Source: Hortaea werneckii
Taxonomy: Eukaryota; Ascomycota; Dothideomycetes; Mycosphaerellales; Teratosphaeriaceae
DNA length: 64,000 nt
Reading direction: 5' to 3'
Assembly (NCBI GenBank): GCA_037044905.1
Contig: JBAOKB010000159.1
Location: forward strand, 310,001-374,000
Shown here: in pieces, positions 34,305-45,055 of the stretch
Layout: each line of letters opens with the position of its first letter
Position numbering within the stretch: position 1 is the first letter of the stretch
Notes under the pieces: generated by a model
What the model was told of the DNA's origin: nothing
The model's database searches: none
Seen by the model: the letters and a program-made list of their open reading frames with translations, nothing else
Position numbers and translations under genes: made by a program

Positions 34305-36496
34305 CTAAGTCGCTCTCTGCTTTCCCTTGTCCCTTCTTCTCCAGGCTTTGATCTGATCGCTTCCCTCAGTATCACTACCAGCTTGATGGCGTGCTGACGG
34401 ACCTCTATTGTAGCTCGGCATAACAGCAGGCAGGGGACTCGATCGTCGAAGAAGCAAGGCTCTCGGCGTCGCAACCGGCTTTCCAACCGGCTTTCCAACC
34501 GGGTCCACCTGCAGGCTCCCTGCAGCTGATAACGGAAATGACCGTAGACTCACTGTACTGGCCGCGTCTGTCCGTGCCAGTATCTCCTGATGATGTCTAA
34601 TCGCTTGTAGGAGCCGCTCAGCTTCCTCGACATCTTGCACAGTACCGCCGCCGCGTGTGCCGATGGTGGCTAGAGCATGGTCGCGGACTTGGAGCATCTT
34701 GTACTCGGCTTCATCTAATGCCTGCTTGTCCTCGAGCGCCTGTCTGCGCTGCTCTGTCTGTTGGCGGATGTTTTGCCGTGATAGGCTTGTAAAAGCTGGA
34801 GACCCTAGGAGGAAGCGTGGCCTGTGGACTCTCTGCCACATCTGGAAACGAAGGAGGTTGGATTCTGGCGGAGGAACTCAGCAGTGTTGATTGGATCAAT
34901 GCTAATCGCACTCCCTGCATGGTCGTTGGTCTTGTAGTGATCCATTTCATCGATCCTTGCCAAAGGACTGCAAGACAAGACAGGTTCGTCTCGCAAGTCC
35001 GAAAGCTCACTTCCCAAGCGTACCGCGGCCTGTTCTCTTCGCGCTCCACGCTCATGGTCATGCATCCAGTGTGCCACGAATTCGGTCCTGCCAGGGCTGT
35101 GCGCGTCTGCACTGCCTGCGGAGCTAATGCTCGCTCGACGTAGACGTTTCTCTGCTTTCCAAGCAGCCTCTGCCGCGCGACGCTCCTTCTCCTAGACAAA
35201 GCTGTCGTTGTAGATTGGGCTATCGAAGCTCACGCTGCTACTGCTCCTTCTGTGGTGTCTGCACAACTGCCACAGACCGGCGTTTGCCTGTGGAAATCCT
35301 CTAGTGCTTGAATCCTTGATCATCCCAAGCTGTCCGGAAGCAGTCGGTTCTACGTCAATCTCAGCTGCCGGAGCACCATCGACATTGGTCTGCCCGTGCC
35401 ACCTCGGTAAGCTGTTGGGTGGGATAATCTGTGGAGTCGGATGCGATTTGCTGCCTTTGAGGTAACCCCGCGCGTTGCCGTCGCTTGTACCGTCTCTCCT
35501 TCCGGATTCGCTTTGCCTCCTGACGACGTAGGCGGTTCTGCTGGCGACGCGAGACCTGCCGTTGCATGTCTGAAGGAAGTGCCGTCACGAGATTTCCCTC
35601 AGCACTTACACATGATTCAGGGCCCTTGAGAAGTAGATCGTCTTTGAAGTCTGCTGACCATGCGCCTCAGCGAGCCGGTTGCTATTTCATGAGGTCAAAC
35701 TCGATGGTTCCGTTTCAGCCCTTTGCTGTGTCTCAGGTGCATTGAATCTGATGGTCGCAGTTGCCTTGAAAGTCTTCTCCGTAGGCGTTGCAAGAGGGAA
35801 CTTGATCTAGCAATGGACTGCTGCGAAGATTGGGATGTTCGCCTGTTCTGAATCTGCGTTCCGACATCCACTGCCCAAACCTCGTACGCCGAAGGCCTAG
35901 GATAGAAAAGGCTCGTTGTCGATCGGTTCCTTAGCGATCTTCTCGACCTGACATGGGACGTGGCTGTCTGCTTGGCCAGAATATGGAAGCGTCGTGTCGG
36001 TTGGAGTCTACTCGTGCCGAAGGCGGTTGCCACGAAAGGCGGCTGCTGGTACGAATAATGAAATCGTCCATAGGCGGACTACGTGAACTATTTGGAGGGT
36101 TGTCATGCACCACTTGATGGTCTGCGTCGGCCTCAAGAGTATGGTCACGCCTGTTCATGCGTCTACTAAATCTGGAGATGATTGCATCAACAGACCGCCG
36201 ACGCCAGCTGAGACGCCGGTTGTTGACGGTGGGCGCACCCATTCTCTGATCGCTGTGGCCGAGTAGATGTGCGCTATGAAAGCCAGAAAACCCTACAGAA
36301 GCGCGACGCAGAAGACGTGTCATGCTCGCGCGGCGTCTTGATATACGTTGTTGGGTTTGCTGATCTGACCCTGATACAATGTGAACTGGCCTATTCGAGC
36401 GCCGATGCTGCCGATCCTCCTGATGCTCGCTCGCCGCTGATGGGGTATCTACTCGTACAAAAAACAATATGTAAGCAAAGCTGGCATTGAAGACAT
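34305..36496 (-). pseudogene. Decayed or badly interrupted gene of unknown function
   Basis: Reading the minus strand downward from about 36490, coding-like pieces follow each other in different frames: an Arg/Ser-rich part (to about 35945), a piece with SAYEVWAVDVGTQIQ, a piece with ATPTEKTFKATATIRF, a basic piece DMQRQVSRRQQNRLRRQEAKRIRK, a piece with APAAEIDVEPTASGQLGMIK, then EKERRAAEAAWKAEKRLRRAS and a C-terminal helical piece KQALDEAEYKMLQVRDHAL, ending at 34305. At least four frame changes (near 35945, 35800, 35640 and 34840, plus one near 35440) and two in-frame stops (TGA at 35687-35689, TAG at 35192-35194) interrupt it. No domain is recognised. Nearby intact genes also carry indels, so part of this may be sequence error; the stop codons argue for real decay. 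The start is undefined. Confidence 0.5.
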
Positions 36497-36517
36497 GCAA
36501 GATGGGAGGCCAGCGCT

Positions 36518-38119
36518 TCAGCTGCCAGGATTACCGCTGCCATAACCTGCGCCTGGGCCCTGTTGACCTGGTGCACCTCCACCCCTGTTTGAACTTCCAA
36601 AGGCGTTCCGCATCTGCTGAAAGATGCCACCTTCCACTTCCGCTTCCCAGACGCTGACCGCTTGGACGCCCGTCGTTAGCGCCGGTACTGCTTGAGCGAC
36701 GATGCATGCCTGACATAGGTCTGTTTTGGCTCCCACCATAACCAGGGTCTTGACTAGACTCATTGCCCTCGTTGCCTGTACTGGGAAACCCACCAGGCAT
36801 GTTATTCGGGCCAGGAGGCGGAGGCGGGTTGTTCATCATGTCGTGCAATGGGGCTTGAGTCGGGTCTCGCGGTCTGTTCGCCTCGCTTCCGCCTTCTTTA
36901 GGCATGATGCCTTGACGACAATGTGGACATGTATCGTGCTCACCTAGCCAAGCCTTGATGCACTCTCCATGGAACCAGTGACTGCATGGTAACACGGTCA
37001 CCTCCACTCCAAGAGGCGCCTCGTCCATGCAGATACTACAATCCGCCCTGCCATTCTCGTCTAGGTCTTTCTCTTCGATCTTGCGTTTCGGAAGAGCTGC
37101 AATGGCTGATTCAGAAGCTGGACCCGGCGCGTTGCCGCTCTGGTGCTGTTCCATCAGCTGCGTGATGACACGGTCCAGGTCCTCTGAGAAAAGACCGCAT
37201 CACCGTGAACGCCGCCCATTGGCATACCGCCAAACAGCTGGAAAAGGCCACCAAATGGTCCACCCATCATGGGATGCGCATGACCGCCACCACCCATTGG
37301 CATTCCACCACCCATCATACCCGGCGGACCTCCGAACATACCTCCGGCCCCACCAGGAGGCATGGCGCCGATATTGAACATCATGCGCATAAGGTCATCA
37401 ATGCCTTCGGGTTGTTGCTGCGGTGCTTGCGGGTTGTTTGCGTCTCGTGGATGGAGCCCTCCAGGTCCGAAGTTCATCGAAGATGAAGATGCGATGGAAA
37501 TGTGACCAAATGGTCCATGAAAGTGCCGAACGTTGGTACCGCCGCGACCTTGGCCCGGTGCAGACTGTGCGCGTGAACCATCATCACGGTTTGGCGACAT
37601 TGGTCTTTGGTCACCGGACTGAGGCTGTTGGCCTTGGTCTGGGCCTTGATGACCTCCCTGCTGCTGCCCTTGTTGCATCGCGTTGTTGAATGCCCCGCCT
37701 AGAATGTTCCCTACCAAGCCCATCAAACCGCCACCGAGACCACCGTCCTGCTGCCCTTGACCTGGCTGCGCACCCCCTCCGAAGTGATAGGTCCTGTTGA
37801 ACGTCCCACGCATCTGACCTTCTGGTGTTCGCTCCCAACGCATACCCGCACCGCCGAGGTTATCAATGTCCTCCTCGTCTGGATCTGGTGCCCCGTAGAA
37901 GCCTGGCCCGCCACCAAGCAACCCAGGCGGAGGCTCTTGCTCTGGTAGGTGTTCATCGCGAGGGTCGTGGTCCGGTTCTATCACTTCGCAAAAGTCTGAG
38001 TGACATTCGGGGCATGTCAAGCCGTGCTCGTCGCGATACCACTCGTTCTCGCATTGGTGGCAATACATGGTGTCGCGCTGCGCCTGTTGGGTTGGCGGGG
38101 CTGAGGTGCGGTCGGCCAT
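36518..38119 (-). CDS. RING-H2 E3 ubiquitin ligase, RNF126/RNF115-like (two frame breaks)
   Basis: From the ATG at 38119 the protein starts with a zinc ribbon, YCHQCENEW...CPECHSDFCE, as in RNF126/BCA2-type ligases. A Gly/Gln/Pro-rich middle (about residues 100-320) follows, then a RING-H2 domain CSICMDE...PCSHWFHGECIKAWL...CPHCRQ, and a Gly/Ser-rich tail ending near IFQQMRNAFGSSNRGGG. The frame is broken by one missing base at about 37183 (CAGAGGAC for CAGGAGGAC, restoring SQEDLDRVITQLM) and again at about 36635 in the tail, best explained by one extra G. The zinc ribbon would bind ubiquitin or substrate adaptors and the RING recruits an E2; role inferred from family. The sequence across the breaks shows normal constraint, so I treat the gene as functional. 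Confidence 0.85.
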
Positions 38120-38249
38120 CTTGATGGAATAGACACAGTTGCACTGAAAACGGGTAAGGCGAGTGAGCGAGGAGCTGAGGCTCCTAAAGTGTTTGTGGTA
38201 TCAATCCGGTGGCGCTAAGTAATGAACGCGGTGACTGAAGCGGTTTGGT

Positions 38250-38636
38250 TTAAGGCTGCGGTTTCGGCAGGTTTGCTGCGTTGATTCGCTTTGTCACCTC
38301 GGCGCGGTTTGCTCGGTCAGTCGCCCGAGTATGACAACAAGGTAAGGCGCTCAGGGAGGTGAGATAGAAACGTAGGCTTTGTTGAGCGTGTAAAGTCAGT
38401 CTTAGGTCTTCCTGGTAGCCGACCTGAACCGAACTGTCTGGTGATGTGTCGGTCTTGCTCTCGCTCAAGTAATCGAAGATGACGTCTTCAGACGTGAGCT
38501 CGGGCTTAGTCAAATGTGGCGCTCCTGTGGCTGCGCCACTACAGTGAACAAAGAGCTTGCAGTAGCAGATATGCTATCACAGGGGAAACAGAGATAAGTA
38601 TAATTGCAAACTTGGGTATCGGAGGCGCATTGGCAT
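38250..38636 (-). CDS. Small hypothetical protein, probable two-exon model
   Basis: A minus-strand frame ending at 38250 encodes LTSEDVIFDYLSES and QEDLRLTLHAQQSLRFYLTSL, which look like conserved helices, but has no ATG of its own. A 42-bp intron (GTGATA donor at 38580, CTGTAG acceptor at 38539) would join it to an ATG exon at 38636-38581, giving about 114 residues beginning MPMRLRYPSL. The intron is short and the donor weak, so the start is tentative. The gene lies between the RING gene and the divergent MAK32-like gene. I do not recognise the family. Confidence 0.45.
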
Positions 38637-38829
38637 TTCGTCGTGTACATGATCGGCTGTGCTAACGCACTATAAATGGGAAGCTTCTAGAAACACGTGA
38701 GGCAGCCATTTCACCGAGCTGACTCAGTGGCCTTCACACGCCCTCGCGAAACCGATTAGGAAGTAACGCTCGAAACGCCACCTGCACGTACATATCAAAC
38801 CTCGGAACAATTGTCACAGCTTTCCAATC

Positions 38830-39864
38830 ATGGCGGAGACGGCGGCAGCAGTTGATTTTGTTACGCTTGGAATGTTCATCATAGACGACATCTACCCACC
38901 ACCATCCGCCTCCGACCAAACACCGCAGAAAGATGTCATTGGCGGCGCCGGGACCTATTCTGCCGTAGGCGCTCGCCTCTTTGCTCCTCCGCCTACGAGT
39001 AAATCAGTAGGATGGATAGTCGACGAAGGTCCCGATTTCCCACCAGAGCTACGTTCCATCATCGCTTCATGGGAGACGGGCGTACTGATGAGACCGCGCG
39101 ATGGGCCTACCACACGAGGCTGGAACGGCTATGGCGAGAACGAGCATAGAGCATTCAAGTATCTGACCGAAAAGAAAAGACTTACAGCAGCGGATCTCAC
39201 GCCCCAGCTGCTGCAATCGAAAAGCTTCCACTTGATCTGCAGCGCCACCCGATTGATCACCGAAGTCACTTCCATCCTCGACCGGCGGCGGCAGGCTTTC
39301 GGAGAAAACGTACCTAGGCCGTTGATGATTTGGGAGCCGGTTCCGGACCTTGCCACGCCAGAGGAGCTTGACAACACGATCCAGGCCTTGCGATACGTAG
39401 ATGTCATCAGCCCTAATCACGAGGAACTGGGTTCTCTGCTGTCGTCCACGCATCCGAGTGTTGGCGTTGACAAGAGTGCCGTTGAGGAACAGGCTAAGCT
39501 GCTTTTAGGCCATGGAGTAGGACCAGAAGGCAAAGGCGCAGTGGTTGTTAGAGCTAGCAAAGAAGGATGCTACGTTGCATCTGGTAAAGACGCACAACGC
39601 CTTTCACGCTGGTTACCTGCCTACCACAACGATGCCTCAAAGGTGGTTGACCCCACCGGAGGCGGCAATGGGTTTCTTGGCGGGCTCGCGATAGGACTGG
39701 TTCAGACAGACGGTGACCTTGTAGAAGCAGCGAGAATGGGAAGTGTAGCCGCGAGCTTCTGTATTGAGCAAGTAGGAATGCCCATGAAGGACGAAGGCAG
39801 AGAAACGTGGAATGGTGTTGATGTGTCAAAACGACTTGCCGAGTTCACAAGCAGAGCGTCTTAG
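38830..39864 (+). CDS. pfkB-family sugar kinase-like protein, MAK32 type
   Basis: 344 residues without intron. The N-terminus FVTLGMFIIDDIYPP and IGGAGTYSAVGARLF are the pfkB substrate-side signature; SPNHEEL and the C-terminal DPTGGGNGFLGGLAIG match the second pfkB signature. In typical ribokinases this last motif is DTxGAGD, where the final Asp is the catalytic base. Here it is Asn, as I recall for yeast Mak32. The protein may therefore bind a sugar or nucleotide without ordinary kinase activity. Mak32 is linked to maintenance of the L-A double-stranded RNA killer virus toxin in yeast; the molecular function is unknown. No targeting signal seen. Confidence 0.88.
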   Translation: MAETAAAVDFVTLGMFIIDDIYPPPSASDQTPQKDVIGGAGTYSAVGARLFAPPPTSKSVGWIVDEGPDFPPELRSIIASWETGVLMRPRDGPTTRGWNGYGENEHRAFKYLTEKKRLTAADLTPQLLQSKSFHLICSATRLITEVTSILDRRRQAFGENVPRPLMIWEPVPDLATPEELDNTIQALRYVDVISPNHEELGSLLSSTHPSVGVDKSAVEEQAKLLLGHGVGPEGKGAVVVRASKEGCYVASGKDAQRLSRWLPAYHNDASKVVDPTGGGNGFLGGLAIGLVQTDGDLVEAARMGSVAASFCIEQVGMPMKDEGRETWNGVDVSKRLAEFTSRAS

Positions 39865-39986
39865 ATATATAGAAATAGAATAGACCTAACGCCTTTCAAC
39901 TATGAAAACGAACGCCTTATGAAAGCTCAGCCAATGGCTGTCATAGGAGGTATCTTTAACAGGTCACGAAAAAGAGAGAAATTCGG

Positions 39987-41771
39987 TTACAAGGCAGCGT
40001 GCAACTGACGGTGCTCGTGCGGGTCGGCTTCGCTTTCCTCGCCATCTCTCGAGCCGACTTCTGTCCAGGTATCAGGCGTAGCAATGCCGGATTCGGAGAG
40101 CATGTCAACGTCGCTGTCCTCCTCAACATCAACGACTTCTATGTCTGATACACTTCCATTCGGTGCTGGAGATGTCGCTCTGGACCCAGCCAAAGGACGC
40201 GAATGGCTCAGAGACAGAGTCGGATTGCAGGTCTAATGTAGACGAGCGAGAAGATTGTACTTCTCCATGAGCTTCCGCCTGGGCTTCACTGACATCGACT
40301 AGCTGTTGAGGCTCGTTGTCCAAGGCTGAGGATCTAGGAGGCGGAGGCACGGACGACGGCGCTGAGTAAAAGCTGGCTTCTAAGGTTTGGTCTGGAGGTG
40401 GCTGCTGGGCATCAAAAGAAGCGAGTCGAGCGCGAGTCAGCTGGGGAGTGATGCGGTACAGCTCATCAGTAGCCTCGGAAGGGGCCTCCTCAATTTGTAC
40501 TTGCCCATGGCCGAATGGCTGGCCAACAGGCAAGGAGGTGTGATCTTGTAATCTCTGCCAACATTGCTGGTCGAAGTCGATCGGTTGCCCGTCTGATGCT
40601 GGTGAGCTTGGTGGCACGTCCATGTCCAACAAGTGTGGTTGGTTGGTTTGCGTTAGAGGGTTTGGCGTGAGCGGTTCAGCATGCGCAATAGCATGGGCTG
40701 CCTGCGCACCATCCATCTCCCTCAAGCTTGCCGCTATCGCGGCTCGCATGTCTGCATCGTCGTCTTGAGGCGACTGTCGTACGGTTGCAGTGTTGGCAGT
40801 TGTCTCTGCTTCAGACAGGAGAAAGTGCGATGGCCAATTGCTCTTCATAACTCAACTCTTCCCGATCGCAAGACTCTTGACTAGGCTCATTCACAAACGC
40901 GCCAGGTACGGTCCGCTCAGGGTGTTCACTTTCATCTGGGAGTGCGATTTTCGGTGGGATTGGAGGCCTGGACGTCTCACTCCTCTCTACCATGTACTCG
41001 TCGTCAAAAGGGTTCGCAAGACGTGAGCCTATCTCCCATCCCCTGTTGCCCGAGTTGCTGGACTCGGCGACCAATTGAGGCTGTGCATTAGAACGCTCGT
41101 TCAGCGTGCGATCTGTAGCTCCTTTCGCAGTGGGATCTACAGCTGGTGGCGATGGAAACTTCATCTCTGACATCTCCGGACCCTTCAAGTTGCCCTCCTG
41201 ATCTACCATGGCATCGAATGAAGTCGGTGTGGATGGCGCGGCATCATCGTCAGCTTTTGTAGCCTTTCGCCTTTGATGCAGTTCATAGATCTGTTGATTG
41301 CGCCTAGCAAGGTAATCTCGACCCTTTCGTCTCCGCTCTTCGGCGTCATGAGGTCCATCTGTTCCAGTGACGGGTATTCTTCTCACCGCGCTGCTACTTC
41401 CAGACAAGCTTCTGCCGGTGGCAACAGCAGCGGCTTCTTTGCTGCCTGATACCTCGCGCCTCAAGCCTTCGTGATTGGCAGGTGCCTTGCCCTCGAATGC
41501 GAAAGCTTCAGCCATACGGCGAGACTCAGGATCGAGCTCCTCGCCGACTGAACGCAGCATTTCTGCAATCTTCCGGCGCTGCTCTTCTAGCCATGTCTGT
41601 ACCTGGGGATTTTCGAGCACGGCAATGCTTAGGGCTGTGATGATGGAGATAGAGACAATGATCCCTGAACGAACGAAACGTCAGCCAAGGCTCATTGTAG
41701 TCTTCGAAAGCTGCTGATGGTGACTGTCTGCAGCGATATCAATCTATACCTTTGACCACGGCGGCAGGCAT
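39987..41771 (-). CDS. Membrane-anchored UIM-domain protein (one intron, two frame breaks)
   Basis: Exon 1 is 41771-41750, exon 2 starts at 41664; the 85-bp intron has GTATAG, a CTGAC branch and TTCAG. The N-terminus gives one membrane helix (VVKGIIVSISIITALSIAV), then a charged helix LEEQRRKIAEMLRSVGEELD. Two ubiquitin-interacting motifs follow: EEQLAIALSLSEAE (across a break) and DADMRAAIAASLREM. The tail is acidic and ends with GIATPDTWTEVGS. Breaks lie at about 40818 (one extra C; removing it gives the perfect UIM) and at about 40195. The protein would be about 560 residues. It probably sits on an internal membrane and binds ubiquitin; no closer family recognised. Confidence 0.65.
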
Positions 41772-42255
41772 CTTGCCCCGAACTGCTCTGCTTGAATGCA
41801 CCAGACGCTGTTGTCCGAGGAACTGTACCCGACAAGAGAATCGAAGATATAGACAGGCAGGCTGTGAACAAAAACTTCGCTGCAAAAGTAGAATGTACCT
41901 AGGAGAAGCAGAAGGCAGCAGGATGCGAGTATCATGAGGTATGCTGACGCCTCGAAGTCGGGACCTTGCTGCACCGTCTCAGCCACAGTGTGGGGTAGCG
42001 CTTTACGCTAAGATAAGGCGATAAGCCGAGGGTATAGACAATCGTGCGAGAGCAAACATCCTTCCAACTTCTATATTATAGGTAGGTGGGGATCATGAGA
42101 TATATCTATTCTAATTTCAATCAGAGTCTTCCTCCTATTGTCTCATCCAGCATTCTTTAAATGATCTACCAAGTGATAGTACTCCGCGGTCAATCCTCCA
42201 ATTGCCTCCCACATGGGACATCAGATGGACAACTGCTCCAAAGGGTTTGCCGTTT
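41772..42255. other. Intergenic region
   Basis: Between the start of the UIM gene and the end of the disrupted gene at 42256. A hydrophobic minus-strand frame at 41744-41986 lacks an ATG and was not accepted. Confidence 0.4.
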
Positions 42256-43211
42256 TCAGCTCGCTCGAAGGTCTGCGAGCCTGGATGGAAAACGCAATTT
42301 GATGAGATCTCGAGCATACAGATGCATAGAGAGGTCTAACAGTGTATCGAGAATGGAGGGATCCTGGTGTCCTTGTATCCGTTGCAAAGAGGCGGCTGAC
42401 CAGAGCTCATAGCATGGGTTCAGGGGCCAATAGGATACCCGATTCATGTCTTGAGCCTGGTGATTGTATTGCGTGACACTTAGCCTGGTGCCTGTCCATT
42501 GGCTTCGAAAGTCTGCAACAGCTGCGTCGGTCTGGGTATCCAGCGTGCCGTGATTGTACACCCTCAAAGATTGTTCGCACGAGGCAGCTCCAGCTTGGCG
42601 ATCTCGAGATCCACTTCTGTCCTGAGCCTGGAAGAGATCTACTCATCTACAATGCTAGAAATCGTTTCAGCGGATCGCACAACTTCCGTACACTCTGTGA
42701 GGGTAGTACGGCTGCGAACGACATGGATATCAACATTGGCATCGCGAAGGAGTTCCAAGGAAGTTTCGCTCAATGGCCACATCTCAAAGCAATTTGCGGG
42801 CCCGCGATCATGGTAGATGATTGCCAAATCCTGTCCTCCTCCTTTGAGATGGAGTTGATCGATGAGTCTGTCGATGAAGTCCTGGATATTTTCGAATTCG
42901 TCGAGAAAGGCTATGAGGGACCAGTCCCAACCACATCGTCGGATCATGCACTTGCCTTTAGAGATCGATCCAAGGCGCTGTTGAGTCTCTGGAACTTGCG
43001 GCGCCTGCTCTTCTTCTCGTCCGTCTTCCTTTTTCAATCCCTTTTGTGGACCTGGCCTTTCAGCATCGATCTCAGCCTTTTCGCTGCCAAAGGTGCTGCT
43101 TGAAGAAACTGAAGCGTCTTCAACCGATAGACCTGGACTGCTGGGCTCTCTCGGTCCTTCCACAGGATCCTCCTGATTGATATCATCGAAGAGCCGAACT
43201 TCTCGACTCAT
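42256..43211 (-). pseudogene. Interrupted gene, unknown family, possibly related to the neighbours at 43.8 and 52.2 kb
   Basis: From the ATG at 43211 the frame encodes a disordered acidic part, then a folded-looking part with ENIQDFIDRLIDQLHLKG, CFEMWPLSETSLELL and VDIHVV, and meets a TAG at 42639-42641. Beyond it the same frame stays coding-like (TEVDLEIAKLELPRANN), and after one missing base near 42566 (a T in CTTTGAGG) continues with LRVYNHGTLD and CYELWSAASLQRI to a stop at 42256. The pattern helix - short strand - ELW/EMW motif - final hydrophobic strand occurs twice and recalls the C-terminal domain of the neighbouring genes. A longer N-terminal frame without ATG extends upstream to 43487. 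Function unknown; the TAG suggests a pseudogene or allele. Confidence 0.5.
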
Positions 43212-43751
43212 TTGCTTTGACTTTTTGTTGTGCGACTCCTGTCCGTCTGTTGGCTGAGGCAGATTGATTTTTGATGTTCTGCTCTTCGTGACTGAACAGC
43301 GAGAAAGTCGGTTCTTGACGATGGCAGGATCTTGTTTCGTTGCTTGGAGGGAGCAGAATTGCAACGCAAAATAGATGAAATGGTCGACTCTACCTAGGCT
43401 GTTGTTATGTGTCAGGCGTATTTTGTGCTGCGATAATGGACAACATGGCCTAATGAAGCAGTTTGCTATGAAAGCCCCTTCTTTCACTTGTATTGGTCAC
43501 AAATAAGACAGTCTGTACGAAAAATCTAGAGTTGGGACAAAGGCCATTGCATTGTGTGATGCTGAGACAGGCCCACATAGACAAGAAAGACATACATACT
43601 CCAAGAAACCATATGACATACTCCTGAGTCCTCTGCAAATCCACCGCCCGTGACCTTTAAGCAATTCGAAGGAAAGAAGATTCGTTACGCCTGGTCAATG
43701 TTATCGGAGGAAACCCAAAGCCCCCTTCAGTCAGAATGAAATTTCAGTCTC
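43212..43751. other. Intergenic region
   Basis: It contains an open minus-strand extension of the previous gene (to 43487) that may be an additional coding segment or leader. Nothing else is seen. Confidence 0.35.
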
Positions 43752-45055
43752 TTACGTCTCAAGCCTAGAGACTACATGAGCCTCCAAGTAAAGCCGCTTG
43801 TCGTTCGTTCGTTGTTTCGACGATGTGCTGAGAAAATTGAGCAGTCGTCCGCTTGTATAACGATGAAGCTTGCCTTGATAACCAGGATTATCAGGACTTT
43901 GGGGCATTACCCACAACTCTAGGTCCCATGTCTCCGCCAAAGGTGACTTGAAAAGGACAGCGGAGTTGACCTTTACGCCACTCTTCGTTCCTTTGCGATT
44001 GATCTCCTGCAATATGATGTCCCGGATATCTTCGATCGTGTCTTTCTCTTCGATTGTAAATTGCAGATCGGGAGGGAAGCGAATGTCTTTCGATGGCCGT
44101 TCATGCGTGAGCCAGTTGACACAGCGAACGGCCACCGGGATGTTGTGCTCAGGCCATGCAGCGGCATAATCCGGAGAGGGCTGAAATTTGCTGAAGCAGT
44201 ACTTTGGCAAGAAGGGAACACCAGAACCTGGCTCCTCCCATCCTTCTTCAATGCGCGTTTCAAGCCTGCGTTGCAGCTGTCGGAAGCTCTCGCCGTCCTG
44301 GTTAACTCGGTTGTAGGAGGCCGTGAAGTACTCGTACGAATAGTCAAAGGTTACTGTGTTCCACTCACTAGTTTCGTCTGCATCGCCGATGCAGTAAAGA
44401 TCAAAGTCGTAAGTACGCACTCTTTTGAGTTGCCAAAGACCTGAGGACCTTCGCGACATGCTAAAAGTGCCCAAACGTAACCGATCTCTGCTGACTTGCG
44501 AAGCTCCTTACCACTAGAAGTGACAAGCGGCCCTGAAGTGTCGTTCCCATAGTGCTGTTCTGGAATTGGCACTTTACCAAGCCTATGGTAGACGTGCTGA
44601 GGTTCTTCGTGAGGAAAGCGGACAAGGGGTTTGTCTTCAGTGAAATCACCTTTTTCAAGCTGCAACGTCACATTGATAGTGAAGCGTTGGAATGGGCCTT
44701 CAGGGTCTTCCAACAGATCAGAAGCAAGGTCGAACTTTCCAGCTACGTCTGCCAAAGACAAAGGGCCCCAACGACAGCCTGGAATTTCAACTGAAGCCGT
44801 CAGTGAGACGTAGCGTCCGCGAGCTGGAAGAATTTGGCGAAGCTGTGGGTCTAGTTGCGTGCGCTTGAGCACCTCCTCGACAAGAAATTGCCGCAACTCA
44901 CTGATGTTGATCGATCTGTCGAGCATGGGCACTGAGGTGTTCCAATTTGCGGGTGTCCATTGGTAGTTCTTGCCATGAATAAAATTAATGGTCACTGGAA
45001 GGAATTTGGTTCATATCGGGCCTTGAGCCGGAAGGGTGGTGATATTCTGAGTCAT
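43752..45055 (-). CDS. Unknown repeated-domain protein, paralog of the gene at 52.2 kb (interrupted)
   Basis: The likely start is the ATG at 45055. Fifteen codons in, a TGA (45011-45013) interrupts what is otherwise one frame (GPI-stop-TKFLPVTINFIHG). The frame continues to about 44425, where one missing A in a run of four (CTCAAAAGAG) shifts it; it then runs to 43752. Along its length it aligns by eye with the protein at 52151: an N-terminal strand-helix unit, a middle part with RYVSLTASVEI, and a C-terminal domain IPVAVRCVNWL...DTIEDIRDIILQEI...LELWVMPQS...RLYLEAHVV. The last domain has the order strand-helix-strand expected for a beta-grasp (ubiquitin-like) fold; that is inference. If the TGA is real, translation could restart at Met 44926. 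No known family recognised. Confidence 0.55.

Noticed and set aside
41744..41986. Hydrophobic 80-codon minus-strand frame
   Set aside because: No ATG; it overlaps the first exon of the UIM gene in another frame.
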